From Fusobacteriota bacterium (lineage in GTDB: Bacteria > Fusobacteriota > Fusobacteriia > JAPLKR01): a stretch of DNA of 34,437 nt. A program made the translations under genes and the position numbers. Positions 16,761-24,522 of this stretch are shown here, one piece after another. Under the pieces are notes generated by a model, which saw only the letters and a program-made list of their open reading frames with translations, was not told the origin of the DNA and searched no databases. Location: positions 1 through 34,437 of the forward strand of contig JAPLKR010000099.1 of the NCBI GenBank assembly GCA_026387965.1. The letters are read 5' to 3'. Numbering within the stretch: the first letter of the stretch is position 1; each line of letters starts with the position of its first letter.

Positions 16761-18056
16761 TTGAGAGAGAAAATTAGAGAGCTTGTCAAAGAAGAGTACA
16801 AGACAAAACATAAAGCAAAACAAGCAAAATTTATTCCAGGTGAAACAGTGATTCCTTTTGCTGGGCGCGTATACGATGAAGAGGAGATGTTAACTCTTGT
16901 TGACTCTAGTCTTGATTTTTGGTTAACAGCTGGAAGATATGCTGAGGAGTTTGAAGCGGATTTTTCAGAGTTTATGAATCTAGACTACTGTTTACTTGTA
17001 AACTCAGGAAGTTCAGCGAATCTCATCGCATTAACGGCTTTAACTTCAAAAACGTTAGGTGAGAGACAGTTAAAACCTGGAATGGAAGTCATCACTGTAG
17101 CAGCAGGATTTCCAACAACAGTAAATCCTATTATTCAAAATAACTTGGTACCTGTATTTGTAGATGTTGAAGTAGGGACATATAATATTGATGTAACTCT
17201 TTTGGAAAAAGCCCTCACTGAAAAAACAGGCGCTGTGATGATAGCACACACATTGGGAAATCCTTTTGATTTAAAAGCGGTATCTGAGTTTTGTAAGAAA
17301 CATCATCTTTTCTTAGTGGAAGATTGTTGTGATGCTGTTGGGAGCGAGTATGATGGAAATTTAGTTGGAACTTATGGAGATTTTGCAACTGTAAGTTTTT
17401 ACCCTGCACATCATATGACTATGGGTGAGGGTGGAGCTGTTCTTACCAACAACAAAGAGCTTCATAAAATTGCCGTATCATTTAGAGATTGGGGACGTGA
17501 TTGTTACTGTGGTCCTGGAAGTGATAATACGTGTGGAAAACGTTTTACTCAACAATACGGAACGTTGCCTTATGGATACGACCATAAATATGTCTACAGC
17601 CACATTGGTTACAACTTAAAAGTTACAGATATGCAGGCAGCCATTGGGTGTGCTCAGTTGAAGAAACTCCCTAGTTTTATTGAAGCGAGAAAAAATAACT
17701 TTAAAGCTTTATGGAAAGGGTTAGAAAAATTCCAAAAATTTTTAATACTACCTAAAGCCACAAAAAATAGTGACCCTTCATGGTTTGGATTTCCAATTAC
17801 GGTAAAAGAGAATTCAAAATTCAGTAAAAATGATATTGTGAATTTCTTAGAAAAAAATAAAATTATGACACGGCAACTTTTTGCAGGAAATATGACACGA
17901 CAGCCGTATTTTGAAGGTGTGAATTACCGTATAGTTGGAGAACTAAAAAATACCGATGATATTATGAACAATACGTTCTTTATTGGGGTCTATCCTGGAA
18001 TTACTGAGGAAAAATTGCACTATATGGTATCGGTTTTTGAAGAGTTTTTCAGATAA
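16761..18056 (+). CDS. rfbH: CDP-4-keto-6-deoxyglucose 3-dehydrase (E1, RfbH/DdhC/AscC)
   Basis: This PMP- and [2Fe-2S]-dependent enzyme removes the C3 hydroxyl of CDP-4-keto-6-deoxyglucose. The 431-residue DegT-like protein has the two hallmarks of E1. First, histidine (H217 in [12 protein letters not shown]) replaces the PLP-binding lysine of aminotransferases. Second, the cluster cysteines keep the known spacing: C190-X57-C248-X-C250-X7-C258. The start codon is TTG, fixed by AAGGAG six bases upstream and by the family N terminus ([12 protein letters not shown]). Its usual electron donor is a DdhD reductase; the gene downstream encodes a shortened version. Confidence 0.97.
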   Translation: MREKIRELVKEEYKTKHKAKQAKFIPGETVIPFAGRVYDEEEMLTLVDSSLDFWLTAGRYAEEFEADFSEFMNLDYCLLVNSGSSANLIALTALTSKTLGERQLKPGMEVITVAAGFPTTVNPIIQNNLVPVFVDVEVGTYNIDVTLLEKALTEKTGAVMIAHTLGNPFDLKAVSEFCKKHHLFLVEDCCDAVGSEYDGNLVGTYGDFATVSFYPAHHMTMGEGGAVLTNNKELHKIAVSFRDWGRDCYCGPGSDNTCGKRFTQQYGTLPYGYDHKYVYSHIGYNLKVTDMQAAIGCAQLKKLPSFIEARKNNFKALWKGLEKFQKFLILPKATKNSDPSWFGFPITVKENSKFSKNDIVNFLEKNKIMTRQLFAGNMTRQPYFEGVNYRIVGELKNTDDIMNNTFFIGVYPGITEEKLHYMVSVFEEFFR

Positions 18057-18060
18057 AGAA

Positions 18061-18118
18061 TTTTTTGCCACGAATAAAAGCAAAGAATAATTTTGCCACG
18101 GGATAAGGACGAATAAAA
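18061..18118. repeat. Two direct CCACGAATAAAAG-type repeats
   Basis: TTTTTTGCCACGAATAAAAG starts at 18061 and TTTTGCCACGGGATAAGG at 18091, in the same direction. They match the repeat left of the GxxExxY gene (19792) and the reverse complement of the one to its right (20285). They lie four bases after the rfbH stop and no gene accompanies them. Confidence 0.75.
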
Positions 18119-18148
18119 GAGTTGATAAAAGCGTAATTTAAATAGTTG

Positions 18149-18271
18149 GTCCCTTTCGGAGGCGAGAGGTTAGGTGAGTGGTGTTTAAAAGAATTGAAAA
18201 GATACCCCATTTAGGTTAGGGCGAGACGAAAAACACAACTCACCCCGTCCCTCTCTTCAAAGAGAGGGGGG
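18149..18271. repeat. REP-doublet (REPIN-like) element C, upstream of the reductase gene
   Basis: The left half (TCCCTTTCGGAGGCGAGAGG then TTAGGTGAGTGGTGTTT) and the right half (CAACTCACCCCGTCCC then TCTCTTCAAAGAGAGGGGG) are inverted relative to each other. The halves are nearly identical to those of element A, while the spacer between them differs. It ends 28 bases before the reductase start. Confidence 0.85.
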
Positions 18272-18299
18272 AAGAGAATTTAATTTTAGTAGGTGAGAT

Positions 18300-18980
18300 A
18301 TGCAGACAGTGAGTAGAGCGAAGGTAGTAGAAATCATTGTTCATAGTGAACAGGTGAGAGAGTATATACTAGAGCTAGAGAAGTATCGAAAATTTGATGA
18401 GGGAAGTTTTTTACAACTATCTCTTGACTTAGTAGATGCATCAGAATATTGGCCTGAATCAAGAACATTTAGCATTGCAAGTAAATGTGATAGAAAAAGT
18501 AAACGGATACGTTTAATCATTAGCAAAGTAGGAAGCTATACCACAAGAATTTTTACGAAGTTAGGAGTTGGAATTGAGTGTACTGTCAAATATGCCTTTG
18601 GTGATATGATACTTCCGAGTGTTGATGTCCCTATAATCTGTATAGCGGCAGGAACTGGTGTTGCGCCATTTTTAAGCTTTATAGAAAAGCTTGAAGAGAG
18701 CGGCAAGCTAGATAATTTGAAGCTTTATTATTCTTCAAAAACAAAGCAAGTGCTGTATCATTTTGAGTTTTTAAAAGGATGCTTGGAAAGTAATCTACAC
18801 TGTTTTACTACACGTGAAAAAAGTGAAGAGTGTCATAATAGACGTATTGCCATAGAGGATATTTTGATAGATACAGACGCGGAGTATTATATCTGTGGTA
18901 GTCAAGAGTTTATAGCGTATTTTTATGAGGCGTTATCGTTACAAGGTGTTAAAAAAATTCATAAAGATGAATGGGAGTAA
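18300..18980 (+). CDS. Ferredoxin-NADP reductase-like flavoprotein, short DdhD/E3-type reductase
   Basis: The 226-residue protein has an FAD-binding barrel with RTFSIAS at 55-61 and GSYTTRI at 78-84, then an NAD(P)-binding domain with GTGVAPF at 118-124 and YICGSQEF near the end. Between rfbH and rfbF it must be the counterpart of DdhD/AscD (E3), which passes electrons from NAD(P)H to the E1 iron-sulphur centre. E3 proteins are about 330 residues because of an N-terminal plant-type ferredoxin domain. That domain and its four cysteines are absent, and the DNA upstream is repeat, not coding. Electrons may pass directly from FAD or through a separate ferredoxin. Confidence 0.85.
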   Translation: MQTVSRAKVVEIIVHSEQVREYILELEKYRKFDEGSFLQLSLDLVDASEYWPESRTFSIASKCDRKSKRIRLIISKVGSYTTRIFTKLGVGIECTVKYAFGDMILPSVDVPIICIAAGTGVAPFLSFIEKLEESGKLDNLKLYYSSKTKQVLYHFEFLKGCLESNLHCFTTREKSEECHNRRIAIEDILIDTDAEYYICGSQEFIAYFYEALSLQGVKKIHKDEWE

Positions 18981-18983
18981 ACT

Positions 18984-19760
18984 ATGAAAGTTGTTATTTT
19001 AGCAGGAGGATTTGGTACTAGATTGAGTGAAGAGACACACTCTATTCCAAAACCTATGGCAAAAATTGGAGATAAACCTATCCTTTGGCATATTATGAAG
19101 CAGTATTCGTACTATGGATTTAATGAGTTTGTTATCTGCCTCGGCTATAAAGGATATGTGATTAAAGAGTATTTTAGCAACTATTTTTTACACAATAGTA
19201 CTGTGACCATTGATTTAGCTAAGAACTCAACAGAAATTCATAAAAGTAGTACAGAACCTTGGAAAATCACTTTGGTTGAAACGGGTCTTCATACGATGAC
19301 GGGGGGACGTATTAAGCGTATTCAAGAGTATGTGGGTGATGAACCTTTTATGCTCACGTATGGCGATGGGGTATCGGATGTGAATATCGCCAATTTGGTT
19401 GAGTATCATAAAACAAATGGGAAATTGTGTACTGTAACAGCTTATAAACCGGGTGGAAAGTTTGGAGCTCTCAACTTAGGAATGAAAGATGAAGTTGAAG
19501 CCTTTACAGAAAAACCAGCGGGTGACGGAACATGGATTAATGCAGGATTTTTTGTATGTCAACCAGAAGTGTTTGATTATATTCAGCAAGGTGATGAAAC
19601 AATATTTGAAAAAATACCACTAGAAAACTTGGCAAAAGATGGCGAGATGCAAGCCTTTAAACATGAAGGATTTTGGAAGCCAATGGATATTTTAAGAGAT
19701 AACATAGAACTTAATGCAATGTGGGATAACGGAAAAGCACCTTGGAAAGTTTGGGAGTAA
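18984..19760 (+). CDS. rfbF: Glucose-1-phosphate cytidylyltransferase (RfbF/DdhA)
   Basis: This enzyme makes CDP-glucose from CTP and glucose 1-phosphate, the first step to CDP-3,6-dideoxyhexoses. The 258-residue length is normal. It has LAGGFGTRLSEETHSIPKPM at 6-25, YGDGVSDV, TEKPAGDGTWINAGFFV and FWKPMDILRDN, all typical of the RfbF family. It starts three bases after the reductase stop, with GGGAG overlapping that stop, so the two genes are coupled. The next pathway gene, rfbG, is separated from it by the repeat-flanked GxxExxY gene. Confidence 0.97.
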   Translation: MKVVILAGGFGTRLSEETHSIPKPMAKIGDKPILWHIMKQYSYYGFNEFVICLGYKGYVIKEYFSNYFLHNSTVTIDLAKNSTEIHKSSTEPWKITLVETGLHTMTGGRIKRIQEYVGDEPFMLTYGDGVSDVNIANLVEYHKTNGKLCTVTAYKPGGKFGALNLGMKDEVEAFTEKPAGDGTWINAGFFVCQPEVFDYIQQGDETIFEKIPLENLAKDGEMQAFKHEGFWKPMDILRDNIELNAMWDNGKAPWKVWE

Positions 19761-19791
19761 GTGGAAATCAGCCACGAATAGTAAATATAAT

Positions 19792-19821
19792 TTTTTTACC
19801 ACGAATAGAAGCAAATAAATA
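19792..19821. repeat. Left inverted repeat of the GxxExxY cassette
   Basis: TTTTTTACCACGAATAGAAG followed by CAAATAAATA. Its reverse complement closely matches 20285-20313 on the other side of the gene (about 21 of 25 positions). A shorter direct copy, GCCACGAATAGTAAATA, lies just left at 19771-19787. Confidence 0.75.
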
Positions 19822-19895
19822 CAAAAGGGTATTTTACTATTCTGCTAGATATATTATTTAAATGTATGTGAGATATAACCTTTGCGAGGCAATAC

Positions 19896-20270
19896 ATGGA
19901 GAATAGAGTTGTAGAAGAAGAGTTAGTTTATAAAGTTTTTGGGATTGCAATGAGAATACATAATGATTTAGGAAATAGATTTCTTGAAAAAGTATATGAA
20001 AATGCTATGGTATTACTCTTGAAAAAAGAGGGTATTGAAGTTGAAAACCAAAAAGAAATTAAAGTTCATTATATGGGAGAAATAATTGGTGACTATATAG
20101 CGGACTTGGTAATTAACAATAGAATTATCGTGGAATTAAAAACGGTAGATAAAATTACTAATATTCATAAAGCTCAATTACTTAACTATGTAAAAGCGAC
20201 TGGGTTTAAAGTTGGGTTATTAATTAATTTTATGAATGAAAAATTAGAATATCAACGATATATTCTCTAA
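19896..20270 (+). CDS. GxxExxY-family protein (PD-(D/E)XK nuclease-like)
   Basis: This 124-residue protein matches the small GxxExxY family: NDLGNRFLEKVYENAM at about 23-38, then an acidic core with GDYIADLVINN and IVELKTVDK, which form the D...ExK pattern of PD-(D/E)XK folds, and the closing YVKATGFKVGLLINF. In this copy the name-giving glycine is arginine (R28), while E31 and Y34 are kept. The family's function is unknown. The gene lies between rfbF and rfbG but has no link to sugar metabolism, and inverted CCACGAATA repeats flank it. It looks like an inserted cassette. Confidence 0.85.
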   Translation: MENRVVEEELVYKVFGIAMRIHNDLGNRFLEKVYENAMVLLLKKEGIEVENQKEIKVHYMGEIIGDYIADLVINNRIIVELKTVDKITNIHKAQLLNYVKATGFKVGLLINFMNEKLEYQRYIL

Positions 20271-20284
20271 ATATTACATTATGA

Positions 20285-20313
20285 TTTTATTTACATTTAT
20301 TCGTGGCAAAATT
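20285..20313. repeat. Right inverted repeat of the GxxExxY cassette
   Basis: Read in reverse complement this is AATTTTGCCACGAATAAATG followed by TAAATAAAA, closely matching the left repeat at 19792. It ends 15 bases before the rfbG ATG, so it may have brought rfbG's present leader. Confidence 0.75.
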
Positions 20314-20328
20314 AATTAGAGGTGAAAA

Positions 20329-21399
20329 ATGGAAAATTTTGGAAACAGTTATAAAGGTAAAAGAGTACTGATTACCGGTCATACGGGGTTTAAGGGGAGC
20401 TGGTTAAGTATTTGGTTATTGGAGTTAGGTTCTGAAGTGATTGGATATGCTTTAGATCCTTACACGCAGAAGGACAATTTTGTTCTTTCAAAATTAAGTG
20501 AGAAAATAATAGATATTCGTGGAGATATACGAGATAGAAAGAAACTTCAAGAAGTCTTTGAAACATATAAGCCAGAAATGGTATTTCATCTAGCGGCGCA
20601 ACCCTTGGTGAAACTTTCATATTCGCAGCCTGTTGAAACGTATGATGTGAATGTGATGGGAACTATCTATGTTCTAGAAGAGATTAGAGCGTGTGCTGAA
20701 ACTAAAATTGGTATTATGATTACCACGGATAAGTGTTATGAGAATAGAGAACATCTATGGGGCTACCGTGAAACGGATGCTTTTGGAGGGTATGATCCCT
20801 ATTCTAGCTCAAAAGGTGCATGTGAAATTGCGATAAATTCGTGGAGAAGCTCCTATTTTAACCCAAAAGAGTTTGAAAAACATGGAAAGGCAATTGCAAG
20901 TGTAAGAGCTGGAAATGTTATTGGTGGTGGAGATTGGGCGTTGGATAGAATTATTCCTGACTGTATCAAGGCCATAGAATCGGGGAAAAAAGTAGAAATT
21001 CGAAGTCCAAAAGCAGTTAGACCTTGGGAACATGTTCTTGAGCCATTAAGTGGGTATCTGCTGTTAGGTCAAAAACTTATGCAAGAGCCCGTTAAGTATG
21101 CTGAAGGATGGAATTTTGGTCCGGAAGTTGAGGAAGTTTACACTGTTTGGGATATGACAGAAAGATTGATCAAAGATATGGGGCGAGGTGAGTTAGTAGA
21201 CAGTTCACAGGGTGAAAAGCTTCATGAGGCTAATCTACTTCTTTTAGATATTACTAAAGCAAAATTGAAACTCGGGTGGAAACCTAGATTGAATATGGAT
21301 GACACAATAGAGTTTGTGTCAAAATGGTATAGAGAGTATTCCAAAAGAGATGTATACGAATTATGTGTTGAACAAATTCAGAAATTTTGGGAGAAATGA
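20329..21399 (+). CDS. rfbG: CDP-glucose 4,6-dehydratase (RfbG/DdhB)
   Basis: This extended SDR converts CDP-glucose to CDP-4-keto-6-deoxyglucose, the substrate of RfbH. The 356-residue protein has GHTGFKG at 17-23, the AAQPLVKLSY segment at 89-98, TTDK at 132-135 and the catalytic YSSSK at 158-162, followed by RAGNVIGGGDWALDRIIPD, which is diagnostic for the family. GAGGTGAAAA precedes the ATG. It comes after the GxxExxY insertion and 39 bases before the next SDR gene. Confidence 0.96.
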   Translation: MENFGNSYKGKRVLITGHTGFKGSWLSIWLLELGSEVIGYALDPYTQKDNFVLSKLSEKIIDIRGDIRDRKKLQEVFETYKPEMVFHLAAQPLVKLSYSQPVETYDVNVMGTIYVLEEIRACAETKIGIMITTDKCYENREHLWGYRETDAFGGYDPYSSSKGACEIAINSWRSSYFNPKEFEKHGKAIASVRAGNVIGGGDWALDRIIPDCIKAIESGKKVEIRSPKAVRPWEHVLEPLSGYLLLGQKLMQEPVKYAEGWNFGPEVEEVYTVWDMTERLIKDMGRGELVDSSQGEKLHEANLLLLDITKAKLKLGWKPRLNMDDTIEFVSKWYREYSKRDVYELCVEQIQKFWEK

Positions 21400-21438
21400 G
21401 ATAAGATATGAAAAATTTCACCATAATGGAGTGTTGTG

Positions 21439-22509
21439 ATGACTAAAATAGAGGGTTTTGATTTTGAATATATTCAGAAAAATACAGAATTAAAATATTT
21501 CCATGGAAAAACATTTTTAATTTCGGGTGCAAATGGATTTATAGCTTCTAATTTCATTAAATTTCTTCTATACTTAAATGAGAATGTATTAGAACAAAAC
21601 AAAGTTAAAATTATTGCGATTGCAAGAAATGAAAAAAAATGCAAGGAAAAGTTCTTTCAACATTTAAATACAAAAGAGATCAAGTTTATTTTCCAAGATA
21701 TTAATGCCCCACTGAAGTTCAAAGAAAAAATTGATTATATTATTCATGCTGCAAGTCAAGCTTCGCCAATATTTTACGGAGTTGATCCAGTAGGGACAAT
21801 GAACTCGAATATAATTGGAACTATTTCATTATTAGAATTAGCCAAAGAAAAAAAAGTTGAAAGCTTTTTGTTTTTAAGTAGCTCAGAAATTTATGGGAAA
21901 GATTTTAATACAGTTAATGAGATGATTGTTGAAGAAGAGGTAGGGAAAATAGATTTAGAAGATATTAGAAATTGCTATGCAGAAAGTAAACATGTTGGAG
22001 AGTTTTACACTAAAGCATATTGGAAACAGTACGCAGTCCCTGCAAAGAGTGCTAGAATATTTCATACATATGGACCCGGGCTTTCCTTAGGTGATGGTAG
22101 AGTATTTATGGATTTTATTGAGGATATTATTTTTGAGAGAGATATTATGATGAAAAGTTCAGGCAGTGCAAAAAGGTGTTTTTGCTATATTTCAGATGCC
22201 TTAATTGCTTTCTTTAAAATATTATTTTTAGGAGAAAATGGTGAAAGTTACAATGTCGGAAATATGTCACAAGAAATATCGATACTTGAATTGGCTGAAA
22301 AACTAGTAAAACTATTTCCCGAAAAAAATTTGAAAGTTATTGTGCAAAATCGAATGGAAAATGATAAATATATTCCAAGTAAAGTAAATAGAGCTCTTCC
22401 ATGTATTGAAAAAATGAGAAAATTAAATTGGGACCCCAAAATTTCTATTGATGAAGGTTTTAATAGAACAATTTTATATTTTCAAGAGAAAATGAATTGG
22501 AAAAATTAA
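21439..22509 (+). CDS. NAD(P)-dependent epimerase/dehydratase-type SDR, candidate final reductase (YerF-like role)
   Basis: This 356-residue extended SDR has GANGFIA at 30-36, the family segment HAASQASPIFYGVDPVGT at about 103-120, SSSEIYG at 148-153 and the catalytic YAESK at 180-184. By sequence it belongs to the UDP-glucuronate decarboxylase/nucleotide-sugar dehydratase group. By position, between rfbG and a thiamine-diphosphate enzyme, it could reduce the keto group left after two-carbon branching, the job of YerF in yersiniose synthesis, or the C4 ketone as in abequose or paratose synthesis. A GTG three bases upstream is in frame; the ATG has better spacing to GGAG. Fold sure, reaction inferred. 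Confidence 0.75.
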   Translation: MTKIEGFDFEYIQKNTELKYFHGKTFLISGANGFIASNFIKFLLYLNENVLEQNKVKIIAIARNEKKCKEKFFQHLNTKEIKFIFQDINAPLKFKEKIDYIIHAASQASPIFYGVDPVGTMNSNIIGTISLLELAKEKKVESFLFLSSSEIYGKDFNTVNEMIVEEEVGKIDLEDIRNCYAESKHVGEFYTKAYWKQYAVPAKSARIFHTYGPGLSLGDGRVFMDFIEDIIFERDIMMKSSGSAKRCFCYISDALIAFFKILFLGENGESYNVGNMSQEISILELAEKLVKLFPEKNLKVIVQNRMENDKYIPSKVNRALPCIEKMRKLNWDPKISIDEGFNRTILYFQEKMNWKN

Positions 22510-22546
22510 TATTAAAGGCTATGTTATAGATATTAGTTGCTATTTG

Positions 22547-22602
22547 GATTGTCATTGAGGTTATCTTTGAGTTCATGGATACTGAAAGCTGATATGACAA
22601 TC
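22547..22602. repeat. Perfect 9-base inverted repeat upstream of the TPP enzyme
   Basis: GATTGTCAT at 22547-22555 pairs with ATGACAATC at 22594-22602. It lies in the 173-base gap between the SDR and the TPP-enzyme gene, which otherwise shows no clear promoter or gene. No T run follows, so it is not an ordinary terminator. Confidence 0.5.
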
Positions 22603-22682
22603 ATTGATAATACAGAATTTCTTTTAACTACTATCTTTTTGAACAGAGCTGTATAAAAAAAATACATTTTAGGCGGTAATTT

Positions 22683-24302
22683 ATGAAAACATCCGATTAT
22701 ATTGTGAAATTTTTTGAAGAAAAAGGGATAAAAGTTGTTTTCGGTTATATTGGTGGGGCAATTACACATTTGGTGGATTCTATTGATAAAAATTCTAGTG
22801 TTGAGTATATTCAAACATACCATGAACAAAGTGCAGCATTTGCGGCAGAAGGGTATGCAAGAGCGCAAAAAACGTTAGGGGTTGCAATAGCAACAAGCGG
22901 ACCTGGAGCGACCAACTTAATTACGGGTATTGCTGATGCTTTTTGTGATAATGTGCCTGTGCTTTATATTACTGGTCAAGTGAATAGTTATGAGGGAAAG
23001 AAGGATAAACCCATTAGGCAGCAAGGGTTTCAAGAACTTGAAATAATAGGGGTTGTGAAAAGTATCACGAAATATGCGAAATATATAGGGAACGCTTTAG
23101 AGATACCTTACGAGTTAGAAAAAGCATATCAATTAGCAATGGAAGGACGTCAAGGTCCTGTTTTATTAGATATTCCCATGGATATTCAAAGAGCTGAAAT
23201 TGATATTGAGGAGTGTTTGAAGTATTCTAGAAATGGATTAGAAGAAAAACAAAGCATAGTACTTAAAATTGAAATTAAAAAAATAATATTTGAATCGAAA
23301 AAGCCTATTATTTTAATAGGCGGAGCTTCAGAGTTCTTAACGGTTTCAGCTAAGAAGAAGTTAAAGTTAATACTAGAAAAGAGTCAAATACCTGTAATTT
23401 GTAGCTTAATGGGCAAAGGAAAGATTAGTGAAGAAAAAATCAATTTTTTGGGTATGGTTGGTAGCTATGGTAATAGAAGTTCAAATTTATCCATGAAATA
23501 CTGCGATTTGCTTATTGCTTTAGGATCAAGACTTGATACGAGACAAACAGGGGCAAAAATTGATAGTTTTTTAGAAAATGGCAAAATTATTCATGTTGAT
23601 ATAGATCAAAATGAGTTAGAAAGTCATCGCCTGAAGAATAAAGTGAATGTTTGTATTGAAATTAAAAATTATGCAGAAAATAAAGAACCTTACCATATGA
23701 TGTTAAAATTAAATGAATTTTCTGAACCTAATGATTATTTTGTTACAGATATAGGACAAAATCAGATGTGGGCAGCACAAACAATAAAAATAAGTGAGAA
23801 ACAAAATTTTTATACTGGTGGTGGACTTGCTTCGATGGGATTTTCAATACCTTTTGCAATAGGATTAGCATTTGGAGGAAAAACTCGTATAATTTCGATT
23901 AGCGGTGATGGTGGTTTTCATATGAGTACACAAAGCTTAATGCTTATTTCACAATATTCACTTCCAATTAAGGTTTTGGTTATGAATAATAGCTCTCTTG
24001 GAATGATAACACAATTTCAAGGTTTGTATTTTAATAATAATTTGGTAGGAACAACTTCTAAAAAAGGATATGTAGTTCCAGATATTCAAAAAATAGCAGA
24101 GGCATATAACTTAAAATATTACATGATAAAAGAGAAAGATTTGAGTGATAGCATTCTCATGAAAGAAATATTTTCAGATGAATTACCTTGCATTATAGAG
24201 TATGTTATTAATACACCAACAGTAGTGACCCCAAAGTTAGAATTTGATAGCCCAATATATAACCCCAGTCCTAAAATCGAGTATAATGAAATTTTAGATT
24301 AG
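22683..24302 (+). CDS. Thiamine-diphosphate enzyme of the acetolactate synthase family, YerE-like candidate
   Basis: The 539-residue protein has the catalytic glutamate E48 in YHEQSAAFAAEGYAR, the SGPGATN loop, VLLDIPMD, a central cofactor domain, and the TPP-binding motif GDG at 408-410 with NN at 435-436. Acetolactate synthase relatives decarboxylate pyruvate and pass the two-carbon unit to a ketone. In yersiniose synthesis YerE, a member of this family, adds it to C4 of CDP-4-keto-3,6-dideoxyglucose. All genes for that acceptor lie just upstream and no acetolactate synthase small subunit or amino-acid gene is nearby, so a YerE-like role is favoured. An ordinary acetolactate synthase is the main alternative. 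Confidence 0.78.
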   Translation: MKTSDYIVKFFEEKGIKVVFGYIGGAITHLVDSIDKNSSVEYIQTYHEQSAAFAAEGYARAQKTLGVAIATSGPGATNLITGIADAFCDNVPVLYITGQVNSYEGKKDKPIRQQGFQELEIIGVVKSITKYAKYIGNALEIPYELEKAYQLAMEGRQGPVLLDIPMDIQRAEIDIEECLKYSRNGLEEKQSIVLKIEIKKIIFESKKPIILIGGASEFLTVSAKKKLKLILEKSQIPVICSLMGKGKISEEKINFLGMVGSYGNRSSNLSMKYCDLLIALGSRLDTRQTGAKIDSFLENGKIIHVDIDQNELESHRLKNKVNVCIEIKNYAENKEPYHMMLKLNEFSEPNDYFVTDIGQNQMWAAQTIKISEKQNFYTGGGLASMGFSIPFAIGLAFGGKTRIISISGDGGFHMSTQSLMLISQYSLPIKVLVMNNSSLGMITQFQGLYFNNNLVGTTSKKGYVVPDIQKIAEAYNLKYYMIKEKDLSDSILMKEIFSDELPCIIEYVINTPTVVTPKLEFDSPIYNPSPKIEYNEILD

Positions 24303-24304
24303 TT

Positions 24305-24359
24305 TATAATATTAGGATATGTTCAAGAAGGTAGTTCTTAAAAATAACCTAGTATTATA
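24305..24359. repeat. Imperfect 12-base inverted repeat after the TPP enzyme gene
   Basis: TATAATATTAGG pairs with CCTAGTATTATA (one G-U pair) and encloses a smaller AAGAA/TTCTT hairpin. It begins two bases after the stop codon and could act as a weak transcript end, but no T run follows. Confidence 0.5.
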
Positions 24360-24390
24360 TATGCATGTCATCAAACTAGTTTTATGTCGA

Positions 24391-24410
24391 TATCTTTGAA
24401 TTCAAAGATA
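24391..24410. promoter_or_regulatory. Perfect 20-base palindrome upstream of wzx
   Basis: TATCTTTGAATTCAAAGATA is an exact palindrome with no spacer, 112 bases before the wzx start. It is followed by A rather than T, so it is not a + strand terminator. It may be an operator or the scar of a lost element. The rest of the 220-base gap shows nothing I recognise. Confidence 0.45.
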
Positions 24411-24522
24411 AAAAAGTAGATTTCACCACCTTATATGAAATGGCAGACTAAAAAGTAACTAAGACTAAAAAAACCAATTAAATACGAAATTGTTAAATAG
24501 AGAATTTTGGAGTGGATAACAG

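Noticed and set aside
12675-18271. The repeated hairpin arrays could be read as a CRISPR-like array.
   Set aside because: There are only three copies, spaced kilobases apart, each an inverted doublet with unequal spacers, and no cas genes are present.
22672-22685. GGCGGTAATTTATG resembles the ops/JUMPstart core GGCGGTAG used by RfaH.
   Set aside because: Only seven bases agree, it sits at ribosome-site distance from the TPP-enzyme ATG, and it is in the middle of the locus, not at the start of a long transcript.
24382-24450. A short open stretch reading FEFKDKKVDFTTLYEMAD before wzx, possibly a gene fragment.
   Set aside because: It is too short and lacks a recognisable family, a start codon and a ribosome site.
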